The position numbers and the translations under genes were made by a program. From positions 1 through 20,265 of the IMG/VR virus record IMGVR_UViG_3300042691_001612: 20,265 nt of DNA; one strand, given 5' to 3'. The notes below the pieces were generated by a model. The model searched no databases, had not been told where the DNA came from, and saw only the letters and a program-made list of their open reading frames with translations. This DNA comes from a virus. Below, piece after piece: positions 1 to 8,219 of this stretch (position 1 is its first letter; each line of letters opens with the position of its first letter).

Positions 1-3000
1 CTCTAGCACGTATGGTTGACCCAATATCGTTTGCACCAGTACGTTACGCAGAAGCGATTGAAAAGTCGTTTAACCGCTTCTATGTACGCGGTACAATGCT
101 TAACCTAGGCGACACATCAGGTCTTGTTAATGGCGTTGAGGACTGGGTAAGTTCTGCAGCGTTTAAGACTGTACTTGGTAAAGAAGGTCAAGAAGCAGTT
201 ATTGCTACTATACAGCGTAACTTGTTTAAGGCTACCACTAACCAAGAGCGTGCTGTTGCAATTGAATCAGGTATCACTGAGATTACTGAGCAGATTGGTA
301 AGAAACTTAATTTAACTCCAGAAGAGATTGATATTCTTAAGCGTTCAACTAAGATTTCTGGTAGGGAAGAAGCAATTGAAAAGGCTTACAGCCTAGGCTC
401 AATCGCTGAAAACCGTGTAGCAAACATTGTTAATGCTGGCGGAGAAACAGTTCTACTGCCAGATGCAATCTTGGAACACCAGTTGCTCCGCGATATGATT
501 AATCTTCCTGATAGCAAAGCAGTCTTAAAGACTCTAACTAACTTCCAGGCTAATGCTGTCTATGGTCGCGTACGTCAGGGTAAGGTTCTTGCAGAAGAAT
601 TTGGCGATGTATGGCGTACAGCACAGTTGGTATTCCGATTCTCATACATCTTCCGTAACATTGCAGAAATGCAAATGCGTCAATTGTTCTCAGGTCACAA
701 TAACTTGATTTCAAGTCCGCTATCATTCCTATCAATGGTGATTGCAAACCCACAAGGCAATGAGTTCCAGAAGTTGGTATCTCGCTGGGGTAAGTATCAA
801 TATGATGCGACAGGTCAGATATTCAAGGAATCAGATGCAGAAGCAGAACTAACAGATGCAGTTCGTGCGTACCGTTCACAGATTAATCGCAAGCAGTCTG
901 TCTCTGATATGCGCTCTAGCCGTCACTCACAGGTATTTAAGTTCTACAAGGTAGTAGATTCTAACCACCCACAGTTTATGGAAGGCTTTGCCTATACCAT
1001 TAACAACTTCGTGGCTGATAAGTTCATCCCAGATGTAGTTAAATTAATGCAGAATGGTGACGAAGCAGCCAAGCGTGCCTATGTACAAAAACTCATTGAT
1101 GAGTATGATACTGCAGATAACATCCTTAAAGACTTCTCAACAGGTGTGTTCCAGAAGAATGATGGTATTCGTAACCTGTTCTTGAAGGACCCTAGTGCAG
1201 GATTTGGTAAAGATAACTTCAACGCAGATAATATCTTTATCTATCTCTTTGACGAAAAGCAGGTAGATACTGTTGCAGGTAACATCAAGGCACTTGCAGG
1301 TAGTGGTCCTAAGTCACACTTAGTACTAGAACTACTTCGCAATGGTGAGGTTGTTGTTGAAAAGGGTGGGAAACTAACCAAGATTCGTGCTCCTTATGCT
1401 CAGGGTATCAAAAATACCGCTGAAATGGAAGTTGCTGAGAAGCAATTCCTCAAAGCAATTCAGAGTAACTTTACAGCAGATGATGTAGCAGGTTCTAATG
1501 TGTTCGTAACTACAGAGCGTGCTATTGGTCAGGCTGGTCCTAAAGAAATTACATACGCAGTTGACAAGTTCTTTGAACTAGCAACCCGACTAGAGTCTAA
1601 GTATAACTTTGGTCCTGAGTATCAGATGTCTTATTGGGACTTCATTGGTGGTTATGCTCCAATGCTCAAGACAGATGACCTCAAGCGACTGCTTACAAGT
1701 GCAAACAACTCACTGGCTCCTGTAACTTTTATGGGTCGTCCAGTAGGTCGTAAGCATCCCACACTTCGTGTTATCTCTAAAGAACTTTCAAAGCGTGAGA
1801 AGAACATTGATTACGTACATCAAGGTGCTACTGAACTGCAGACTATCCATCAGATGGCTGCGCGTGAGGCTTCTAAGTATGTTAAAGATTTGTTCTATGA
1901 TGCTGCACGTCAGAATCAGTGGGCTAACGCATGGCGTCTAGCCTTCCCATTCGCACAGGCACACTACAACACACTTAATAAGTGGGGCGAATTGTTCTTG
2001 GCTAATCCTATACCTGCATACAAGTTTGGTAAGGCATACAACTCACTTAATCAAGAGGGTTCAAACACACTCTATGATATTAGTGGTATGACTTATGATG
2101 ACAACCAAGGTTTCTTCTATACTGAGCCAGGTTCTACTAATAAGCAGTTCAAGATTCCTCTAGTAGGTTCTGTCATGGGTGCTATGGCTGGTATGAACAT
2201 TGATACTCGTGAAGCACTGCAGATTACTGCACCAGTACAGTCACTTAACCTAGCATTTGGTCAGGTTAACCCAGGGTTGCCTGGTATTGGACCTGCACTA
2301 CAGGGATTGTACGCTGCTAGCGGTAAAACAACAGCATTTGGTCCAGTTAATGACATTTTACGCGACATTATTACACCGTTTGGTGCACCTAAATCTGCAG
2401 AAGATTTCGTGTTTCCAGCATGGTTACGCAAGACTATTGCATACCGTATGGGTGATGAGACAATGGTACAGCGTGGTGTTAAGGACTGGGCATCATACTT
2501 AGCATCTACTGGCAAGTATGGAACTAATCCATTAGCAAATGATGCAGAGCGTACACGACTATTCCAAGATGCTGAATCACTATCTCGTGAGGTTGGCTTC
2601 TTGAATGCACTGTTTCAGAGCATCTCACCTGCTACTCCATCTACAGAGGTTCTTGCAAAGATTAAGACTCCTGAGAACAAAGTACAATTCATGACATTAA
2701 CAATGCTTTACTCACACTGGGACGAGATTTCTCGTAAGAATCCAGGTGATTATGGCAAGTCTGTCTATCAGTTTGCTGAGGCATTTGGTGCTGAAAACTT
2801 GCTTATTGCACTAGGTGGTTCTACAGGTAACGTACGTGGTACTGATGATGCATGGACTTGGTTGAATAATAATCCAAGCGCTGCTGCTAAATATGCTCGT
2901 TCTCCTGGAGATGTAGTTCCTTATTTCTTCCCAGGTGGAGAGTATTCACTTAAGTACTACAACTGGCAAAAGACAACAGGTGCTCGCCGTAGCCTATCTG

Positions 3001-3455
3001 CTACAGAGTTATCTAATGAGGCTGAAAGCATGGTTTACTCAATGCTTAAGGACCAGATTGCAGAACAACAGATTGCTAATCGCTACCCAGACTTCTGGTA
3101 TAAAGAGCAGATTGACAAGTTAAACAAGCAATTTGGTGGCTCACGCCCACCTGATGCTGTCACAACTGGTACAGCGCAAGAGCGTATTGCTCGTATTGGT
3201 GAGGCACTACAAGACCCAGCATTTACTCAATCACCTGTATATAACCAGATATCTGAGTTCTATCCTAAGTATCAAGAGTTCCAAACTATACTTAACAAAG
3301 CAAAAGTATCCAACTATGCAGAACTTACTGCAAAGGGTGGATTAGCAACACTCATGCGTAATGAACTTGTTTCATTGGCTGAGCAATTAATGGTCGATAA
3401 TCCATCATTCTCTCGTATGTATTACGGAGTATTCGCAGGACAGTTGAAGGGCTAA
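1..3455 (+). CDS. Very large internal/head-associated virion protein, 5' end cut off
   Basis: The reading frame is open from base 3 and the first Met (base 12) has no ribosome-binding site in the 11 bases before it, so this is probably the C-terminal part of a longer protein; at least 1147 residues are present. No catalytic motif, signal peptide or clear transmembrane helix was recognised. Numbering from the Met at base 12, an aromatic and hydrophobic stretch lies near residues 203-245 (VFRFSYIFRNIAEMQMRQL). A second aromatic, helix-like region is near 612-678 (HQMAAREASKYVKDLFYDAA onward), and a Tyr/Trp-rich segment (FFPGGEYSLKYYNWQ) comes before the C-terminal helices. Size, position before scaffold and capsid genes, and lack of enzyme motifs suggest a structural protein carried in the head or ejected with the DNA. 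That role is inferred. The next gene begins one base after its stop. A MuF-type or portal fusion upstream cannot be excluded. Confidence 0.6.
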   Translation, partial: LARMVDPISFAPVRYAEAIEKSFNRFYVRGTMLNLGDTSGLVNGVEDWVSSAAFKTVLGKEGQEAVIATIQRNLFKATTNQERAVAIESGITEITEQIGKKLNLTPEEIDILKRSTKISGREEAIEKAYSLGSIAENRVANIVNAGGETVLLPDAILEHQLLRDMINLPDSKAVLKTLTNFQANAVYGRVRQGKVLAEEFGDVWRTAQLVFRFSYIFRNIAEMQMRQLFSGHNNLISSPLSFLSMVIANPQGNEFQKLVSRWGKYQYDATGQIFKESDAEAELTDAVRAYRSQINRKQSVSDMRSSRHSQVFKFYKVVDSNHPQFMEGFAYTINNFVADKFIPDVVKLMQNGDEAAKRAYVQKLIDEYDTADNILKDFSTGVFQKNDGIRNLFLKDPSAGFGKDNFNADNIFIYLFDEKQVDTVAGNIKALAGSGPKSHLVLELLRNGEVVVEKGGKLTKIRAPYAQGIKNTAEMEVAEKQFLKAIQSNFTADDVAGSNVFVTTERAIGQAGPKEITYAVDKFFELATRLESKYNFGPEYQMSYWDFIGGYAPMLKTDDLKRLLTSANNSLAPVTFMGRPVGRKHPTLRVISKELSKREKNIDYVHQGATELQTIHQMAAREASKYVKDLFYDAARQNQWANAWRLAFPFAQAHYNTLNKWGELFLANPIPAYKFGKAYNSLNQEGSNTLYDISGMTYDDNQGFFYTEPGSTNKQFKIPLVGSVMGAMAGMNIDTREALQITAPVQSLNLAFGQVNPGLPGIGPALQGLYAASGKTTAFGPVNDILRDIITPFGAPKSAEDFVFPAWLRKTIAYRMGDETMVQRGVKDWASYLASTGKYGTNPLANDAERTRLFQDAESLSREVGFLNALFQSISPATPSTEVLAKIKTPENKVQFMTLTMLYSHWDEISRKNPGDYGKSVYQFAEAFGAENLLIALGGSTGNVRGTDDAWTWLNNNPSAAAKYARSPGDVVPYFFPGGEYSLKYYNWQKTTGARRSLSATELSNEAESMVYSMLKDQIAEQQIANRYPDFWYKEQIDKLNKQFGGSRPPDAVTTGTAQERIARIGEALQDPAFTQSPVYNQISEFYPKYQEFQTILNKAKVSNYAELTAKGGLATLMRNELVSLAEQLMVDNPSFSRMYYGVFAGQLKG

Positions 3456-3456
3456 A

Positions 3457-4818
3457 ATGGCAGAACCGAGAGTACCTTATAACACAGGGTTTCAAACACC
3501 TACCGCCTTTTCATCAATGTCTAATGCAATCATTAGTGGTATGCCTGCTAATATGTATGGGGCTACTAATCCTTACTTGCCTTACTTAAACGCACCTGAT
3601 GCCACTGCAAAGGCTATTGAACTACAGAACTTAAAGCGTATGCTTAGTGCTCAAGCAGCACCTAGTGGTTCTAAAGCAACTAATATGTTTGACCACTGGC
3701 AGACACTTGCTCGTGCTACAGGTTTCTCAAAGGCTAAGACACCTATTGGTGTAATTGGGGCTGGAGATGACTCTGCAATGGCTACAATTATTGGTCTTGC
3801 TGCTGCTAACAATGCAGACCCTATCTCATACCTAGAGACTCTTAAGGCTTATGGTGTTGGTGCTAAGCCTGGTCCTAAGCAACCAGATACCACTACAAAG
3901 TACAATAAGCAGATATCTACTGCCTTGCAGTTGAAGGATGAAACAGAGGCTCGTCTTGAGTTTGGTAATGCTTATTACACAGCATTCGGTCAAGCACCTA
4001 GTGCAGACCTAGACAAGAAGTTTGTCAACCAGTGGAACTCCACAATTAAGGCACAGGCTGCTACTAGCACTACATCCACTGTGACATCTTATGCTCCTGT
4101 CTATGACAAGAAGAGCAAGCCAGTTATGGACCCTAAGACTAAGAAACAGAAGATTGATAAGTTTGGCAATCCTCAGTACTCAAAGCAGTTAAAGAACGCT
4201 GATGGAGTTCTCCAGTACCAAGCAATCAATAAGGTTTCTACAACAACGTCTGGTGAAGGATTTAACGCCGAAGAACAACAGCAGTTCCTTGCTGACTTCT
4301 TGGTTAAGAACTTTCCAAATGATAAGTTTGATGTTGAGAATCTAGGTGGTGCTGCTAAGGCTATCTATGATGACTTAGTAGGGACAAGTGTAAAAAACTA
4401 TGCTAAAGCACCAGACTTTGCAACGCTATCACCAGTTATCAAGGATATCCTTGGCACTGCTGACCAAAATGTAGCACAAGAAAAGATTAACAAATATAAG
4501 ACTGGTATCCGTAATCAAGTTGCTGCAAAGTATATGGGCATTGCTGATTATGTAAATGCAGGAGAAGACGCTGACAAGTATGTCAAGCCACTCATGCAGT
4601 CACTATCTAATGCTCTTGAAAGAGATGTTACTGAATCTGATGCATTACTTAAGCAAGCGCTTAATTTTAAGGGTGATGATGGCAAGTACCGCTTACCTAA
4701 CGATTGGGAAATGACTAAGTTAATCATGAGCGATGCAGGATATGGCAAGACCTCTACAGCCATTAACGAGGCTGTTAACTTAACCCAAGGTCTAAGAAGC
4801 AAGTTAGGACGTGGATAA
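3457..4818 (+). CDS. Virion-associated protein of unknown function (453 aa)
   Basis: I do not recognise a named family. The protein is soluble-looking, rich in Ala, Lys, Thr and Asn. The N-terminus is Pro/Asn/Tyr-rich (NMYGATNPYLPYLNAP near residues 32-47). Residues around 150-200 look helical (GNAYYTAFGQAPSADLDKKF). A Thr/Ser-rich linker with a charged loop (DKKSKPVMDPKTKKQKIDK) is mid-protein, and helices follow to the end. It starts one base after the stop of the giant protein and its own stop overlaps the next start (TAATG), so the three genes are probably co-translated. With the flanking genes it forms a three-gene block before the scaffold gene, where head or internal proteins are plausible. 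The function is inferred only from position. No cysteine-rich, enzymatic or membrane feature was seen. Confidence 0.65.
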   Translation: MAEPRVPYNTGFQTPTAFSSMSNAIISGMPANMYGATNPYLPYLNAPDATAKAIELQNLKRMLSAQAAPSGSKATNMFDHWQTLARATGFSKAKTPIGVIGAGDDSAMATIIGLAAANNADPISYLETLKAYGVGAKPGPKQPDTTTKYNKQISTALQLKDETEARLEFGNAYYTAFGQAPSADLDKKFVNQWNSTIKAQAATSTTSTVTSYAPVYDKKSKPVMDPKTKKQKIDKFGNPQYSKQLKNADGVLQYQAINKVSTTTSGEGFNAEEQQQFLADFLVKNFPNDKFDVENLGGAAKAIYDDLVGTSVKNYAKAPDFATLSPVIKDILGTADQNVAQEKINKYKTGIRNQVAAKYMGIADYVNAGEDADKYVKPLMQSLSNALERDVTESDALLKQALNFKGDDGKYRLPNDWEMTKLIMSDAGYGKTSTAINEAVNLTQGLRSKLGRG

Positions 4819-6293
4819 TGGCAGACACAACAAGTCTTGCTGGGATACTTGCTGCATCTAAAGCAGCACCAACAACAAAAAAACCATTAACTCAGGCAGA
4901 GATTGATGCTGCAACAGCAAAGCAAGTTGCTGCTGGTATTAAGAGCACATCTAAAGAAGCAAAGTTAGAAGGCGAAACTTATGCACAAGCAAATGCTCGC
5001 CTTACTGCTGGTTACAAAGCACAGGCTAAACCTGAACTAACAGTTGAAGGTAAAGCAGCAGGAGCAACAATTGAATTTGTTCGCACTGGTGCTGGTGGTG
5101 TTGGAACTTACAAGGAAGTATTCCCTATGGGGGCTGCTATTCCTGATAAACGCACAACCAACTATGGCAATGTTTATGATTCAAAGGGTAACCTTGTTTC
5201 AGGTACTGGTCTAAAAACTGGCACAGGTGGAAAGACAGTCCTGACCACTGTGGTAAACTCAGATGGTAGTACAACTGTTACTTATACAGATTTTACATCT
5301 ACTATTATTCCTAAAAAAGTTGTTGCTACAACCGACCCTGCAGTAGTTGTTACAGGCAATGGTCTTGTGACATCTACTACAGAAACTGGGCCCACTACCA
5401 ATGTTCAGGTGCTCAAGGCAGCACTTCGTAATCTTGGATTCTCCGCTGCAATTATTGATTCATCTACATCTTTTTTGACATCTCTTCTTAAAGAAGGTCT
5501 TGATTACGATAATGCTACAGAGGTATTCCTAAATAACAAGGAGTATACACTCAAGAGTGGCGCAAAGATTGAGTCACCTTTTTACACAGAGTATGGTTTC
5601 CTCAATGAGGGACTTGTAAAACCTAGGTCTGCTAATGAATTATTTAATGCAGTTGAGGGTTACAAAGAAGTAATAGACAAGTACAGCCTAAGCAAGAAAT
5701 ATCTTGACAAAGAATCTCTAAAACTATACACCAAGAATAATGTGTCTGTTGAGGATTTGGCTAGACGTGCAAACATTGCTACTCTCAAGTCAGTTAACCA
5801 AGACCCAGCCTATGTTGAGGCATTACAGAAACTTGGTTATATTGCAACTGCTGCTGACCTTAAGGATTTCTTCATGGACCCTAAGATTGGTCAAGAACAA
5901 CTAAACATTAATCGTACTACTGGAGCATTTGCAGCAGAGGCTATTCGCCGTGCTCAATCTGGTATCCAATTCAACAGTGAGCGTTTCAAAGCACTAGCGC
6001 AGACAATGGTTGAAAAGGGTGTTACCGAAGAAGGAGCAGCAACGCTTGCAGCGCAGGGCTTCGAGAACATTGCTGCTCAACTTGGTACTACGACCAAACT
6101 CTCTGGAATCTATGAGAACCAACGCGCAGCAACTATGGGCCAGGTTCAATCAGAACTTGAAAAAGAAGAGTTTAGTGGTCTTGAGTCTGAGCGTCGCAAG
6201 CGCTTGAAAGAACAAGAAATTAGAGCCTTCCAAGGTTCAGCAGGTACCACAGCAGGTTCCTTACGTCAAAGTAACGTACTAGGACTCCTATAA
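4818..6293 (+). CDS. Virion-associated protein with helical C-terminal half (491 aa)
   Basis: No named family is recognised. Residues 1-80 are Ala/Lys-rich and probably helical. Residues about 80-190 are Gly/Thr/Val-rich and probably beta or disordered. From about residue 195 the protein becomes helical, ending in a charged segment (ELEKEEFSGLESERRKRLKE) and a Ser/Gly/Thr-rich tail. A stretch near 395-440 (AQTMVEKGVTEEGAATLAAQ onward) resembles the helical repeats seen in internal proteins of other actinobacteriophages; that comparison is from memory. The start overlaps the preceding stop (TAATG), implying translational coupling. It is the last gene before a 117-base non-coding leader and the scaffold/capsid pair. 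A role as an internal or minor head protein is inferred. Confidence 0.62.
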   Translation: MADTTSLAGILAASKAAPTTKKPLTQAEIDAATAKQVAAGIKSTSKEAKLEGETYAQANARLTAGYKAQAKPELTVEGKAAGATIEFVRTGAGGVGTYKEVFPMGAAIPDKRTTNYGNVYDSKGNLVSGTGLKTGTGGKTVLTTVVNSDGSTTVTYTDFTSTIIPKKVVATTDPAVVVTGNGLVTSTTETGPTTNVQVLKAALRNLGFSAAIIDSSTSFLTSLLKEGLDYDNATEVFLNNKEYTLKSGAKIESPFYTEYGFLNEGLVKPRSANELFNAVEGYKEVIDKYSLSKKYLDKESLKLYTKNNVSVEDLARRANIATLKSVNQDPAYVEALQKLGYIATAADLKDFFMDPKIGQEQLNINRTTGAFAAEAIRRAQSGIQFNSERFKALAQTMVEKGVTEEGAATLAAQGFENIAAQLGTTTKLSGIYENQRAATMGQVQSELEKEEFSGLESERRKRLKEQEIRAFQGSAGTTAGSLRQSNVLGLL

Positions 6294-6300
6294 AAGAATC

Positions 6301-6328
6301 CCCACCTGGACCCATCGGCCCCAGGGGG
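6301..6328 (+). promoter_or_regulatory. GC-rich hairpin in the leader before the scaffold gene
   Basis: Bases 6305-6309 (CCTGG) pair with 6321-6325 (CCAGG). With one bulged A at 6304 the stem extends by three C-G pairs (6301-6303 with 6326-6328), leaving an 11-base loop. This is the most GC-rich patch between genes in the window. It lies 8 bases after the stop of the 491-aa gene and is followed by TATAAG, not by a run of T, so it is not a standard intrinsic terminator. It may be an mRNA processing or stability element, or part of a promoter region for the capsid transcript. The 117-base gap holding it (6294-6410) contains no other convincing signal. Confidence 0.4.
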
Positions 6329-6396
6329 CGTATAAGACCGAAAGTACAAGCCAATGCAGATACCCCATCTGAATTGAGGTGTGCGACAACTACTAA

Positions 6397-6403
6397 AAGG
6401 GAG
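6397..6403 (+). promoter_or_regulatory. Ribosome-binding site that fixes the scaffold start
   Basis: AAGGGAG is centred about 10 bases before ATG 6411, leaving a 7-base spacer. The frame is open further upstream with a possible GTG at 6381, but that codon lacks a comparable purine-rich site, so ATG 6411 is preferred. Confidence 0.6.
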
Positions 6404-6410
6404 ACTCGCT

Positions 6411-6890
6411 ATGAGCGAAAACCGCGACAACTACTGGGCAGATGACGAAGACGATGAAGAAACAAGCACACCTGTGTTTGAATCAGATTCGGACCTTGTT
6501 AAGCGACTACGTAAGCAACTAAAGGCTGAGCAGCGCAAAAACAAAGAACTTGAGACATCATATGGTGAACTCACCAAGGCCCAAAAAGAGCGGATTCTAA
6601 AGGATGTACTTACATCCAAGGGTGTCAATCAAAAGATTGCACAGTTTATTCCATCCGATATTGAGGCATCTGAAGATGCTATTAGTAACTGGCTAGATGC
6701 CAATGGTGAAATCTTCGGATACACACCAGCACCTAAGCCAGCAGTAAACGAAAATGATATCGCTGCAATGCAGAAAATGGATTCTGTGCTAACTAATGCT
6801 GAGACACCTGCTTCTTCTAACGATTTACAAAATCGTCTTGCTAACGCAACAACGGAAGAAGAGATTCTATCCATTCTCAGCGGTCAGTAA
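6411..6890 (+). CDS. Capsid scaffolding protein
   Basis: A 159-residue, strongly acidic, highly charged protein directly before the major capsid gene, the usual position and size for a phage scaffold. Residues 10-30 are an Asp/Glu-rich disordered head (DDEDDEE). Residues about 27-66 form a charged heptad-like helix (LVKRLRKQLKAEQRKNKELE) expected to be a coiled coil. Residues 66-82 (VLTSKGVNQKIAQFIPSD) match a segment I associate with actinobacteriophage scaffolds, and the C-terminus is another helix (TTEEEILSILSGQ). Scaffolds of this kind guide assembly of the HK97-fold shell and leave before or during DNA packaging. No protease motif was seen, so a fused maturation protease is unlikely. Confidence 0.75.
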   Translation: MSENRDNYWADDEDDEETSTPVFESDSDLVKRLRKQLKAEQRKNKELETSYGELTKAQKERILKDVLTSKGVNQKIAQFIPSDIEASEDAISNWLDANGEIFGYTPAPKPAVNENDIAAMQKMDSVLTNAETPASSNDLQNRLANATTEEEILSILSGQ

Positions 6891-6926
6891 AAAACCGCAC
6901 ACTAACCAGAAAGGGGATATCGGCAG

Positions 6927-7898
6927 ATGCCTGATGTCTTTTCAACCACAACCTCGGGGTTAGGTTCCAATCTTGTAACTATGGCGTACGACAAGTTGAT
7001 TGAAATCAACTTGCGTTCAACACCACAGTTCCGCGCAATTGCGGACAAGAAAATTGGAAACCCAACTCACGACGGTTCTTCAATTCGTTTCCAGTTCCAC
7101 AACGATATTTCTGACACCTCAATCGCAGGTGCCACACTCGCTGAAACTGTAGACCCAGATGCAGTAGCATTGCCAGCAACAACAACCCTAGATGTCGTAC
7201 AGACAGAACTAGGTCGCGTTGTACTTCCAACACGCAAGTTGTCACTAATGTCACTTGCAGACGTAGACCCATGGATTGCTAACGCAGTTGCATTCAACAT
7301 GGCAATGACACTAGACAATGGTGTTGCTGCTGTTCTTGATGCAGGTACAAACGTCATCCGTGAGGCTGGCTCAGCACTATCAACAACTGCTGCAAAGACA
7401 GCAATCACAGCAACAGACACATTCAAGGGTCGCGACGTACGTTACGCAGTAACAAAGTTGCGCGCAGAGAATGTTCTAACACGCGGCGGAATGTATGTTT
7501 CATACATCCACCCAGAAGTTTCACACGACCTACGCACAGAGACAGGTAACAACATCTGGCGTACACCACATGAGTACCAAGGTGTTGGTTCACTCTATGC
7601 TGGTGAACTAGGCGCATGGGAAGGTGTTCGTTTCATCGAGACACCACGCATGACAAACACACAGTCAGGCTCAGGAACAGGCGCAACTCAGACTCGCGTC
7701 TACAACACCTACGTACTAGGACAGCAAGCACTTGCTGAGGCAGTATGGAAGGAACCAGGCATTGAGTTTGGTAACGTTGTTGACAAGTTGAACCGTTTCC
7801 GTCCAGTCGGCTGGCATGGAATCATCAACTGGTCTGTCTTCCGTCAGGCTGCGTTGTACCGCATTGAGACTGCTTCAACAGTACGTCCAAACGCGTAA
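6927..7898 (+). CDS. Major capsid protein, N4-gp56-like (HK97 fold)
   Basis: A 323-residue protein right after the scaffold gene, of the right length for an HK97-fold shell protein without a long processed arm. The layout fits the N4-gp56 major capsid family: an N-terminal helical arm (residues 15-45), then beta-rich E-loop-like sequence (50-105). A helical spine follows around 110-140 and 168-182, then the YIHPEVSHDLR segment (193-203), and the GELGAWEGVRFIET strand (226-239). A C-terminal segment is typical of shell subunits (LGQQALAEAVWKEPGIEFG). The family name is from memory; the capsid role is well supported by context. The start has AAGGGGAT 9 bases upstream. The gene uses C-ending codons (AAC, TAC, CGC) more than its neighbours, as expected for the most abundant virion protein. 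Confidence 0.8.
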   Translation: MPDVFSTTTSGLGSNLVTMAYDKLIEINLRSTPQFRAIADKKIGNPTHDGSSIRFQFHNDISDTSIAGATLAETVDPDAVALPATTTLDVVQTELGRVVLPTRKLSLMSLADVDPWIANAVAFNMAMTLDNGVAAVLDAGTNVIREAGSALSTTAAKTAITATDTFKGRDVRYAVTKLRAENVLTRGGMYVSYIHPEVSHDLRTETGNNIWRTPHEYQGVGSLYAGELGAWEGVRFIETPRMTNTQSGSGTGATQTRVYNTYVLGQQALAEAVWKEPGIEFGNVVDKLNRFRPVGWHGIINWSVFRQAALYRIETASTVRPNA

Positions 7899-7913
7899 TC
7901 TAAGTATTTAGAT
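7898..7913 (+). repeat. Perfect 6-bp inverted repeat at the capsid stop codon
   Basis: ATCTAA at 7898-7903 and TTAGAT at 7908-7913 flank GTAT. The first base is the last base of the capsid stop codon. It could be a small hairpin or an operator-like site. It shares two bases with the larger hairpin downstream, so the two RNA structures would compete at that edge. Confidence 0.4.
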
Positions 7914-7947
7914 GGGTGGGGCAGGGGGTAACTCCTGCTCTATCCAT
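7912..7947 (+). terminator. 16-bp hairpin with GUAA tetraloop after the capsid gene
   Basis: Bases 7912-7927 pair without a break to 7932-7947: 16 pairs, of which four are G-U as RNA, closed by the tetraloop GUAA (7928-7931), a GNRA loop. Only 14 bases separate it from the capsid stop. The sequence after the stem is AAAACGG, with no T-run, so intrinsic termination should be weak. A partial terminator, or a 3' stabiliser or processing site that raises capsid mRNA over downstream genes, fits better. The G-U pairs mean the structure is stable on the + strand RNA only, which supports an RNA role. Confidence 0.65.
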
Positions 7948-7967
7948 AAAACGGCTTAGGAGGCTAT

Positions 7968-8219
7968 ATGGCATACAGATTCACAACACCTACAGTGAGC
8001 GAAGGCCCTGCAGGTGAAGGCCGTCTATTTGGCCGTTACAGGCTTACTAGAGGCATTACAGTTCTTAAGATAGATGGCGAATACTACGAAACTCGCTATC
8101 CATCCTCAGAAGAGGTAGATGCCGCTGACGAGGCATACTTGGGAGGATACTCCTATGAAGTTAGTCCAGGAGAAAAAGCCAGTCTTGAGGCTGCAGGTTA
8201 TACAGTGGAGACGGTATGA
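7968..8219 (+). CDS. Small virion-region protein (83 aa), unknown function
   Basis: A well-formed gene with TAGGAGG a few bases before the start. The N-terminal half is probably beta-rich with aromatic residues (RLFGRYRLTRGITVLKIDGE), followed by an acidic middle (EEVDAADEAYLGG) and a short C-terminal stretch reading SYEVSPGEKASLEAAGY. I recognise no named family. It is the first gene after the post-capsid hairpin. Its stop overlaps the start of the next gene as ATGA, so the two are probably translated together. A capsid accessory role is possible from position alone. Confidence 0.6.
   Translation: MAYRFTTPTVSEGPAGEGRLFGRYRLTRGITVLKIDGEYYETRYPSSEEVDAADEAYLGGYSYEVSPGEKASLEAAGYTVETV

Noticed and set aside
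2257-2515. Overlapping short frames on both strands inside the giant gene
   Set aside because: Both are shadows; the long frame is uninterrupted and neither short protein has recognisable features.
4872-4886. A-run that could cause ribosomal frameshifting
   Set aside because: The 491-aa frame reads through normally and no alternative long frame joins there.
6289-6336. Promoter -10-like boxes (TATAAA at 6289, TATAAG at 6331)
   Set aside because: Neither has a convincing -35 element at the right distance; in an AT-rich genome such boxes occur by chance.
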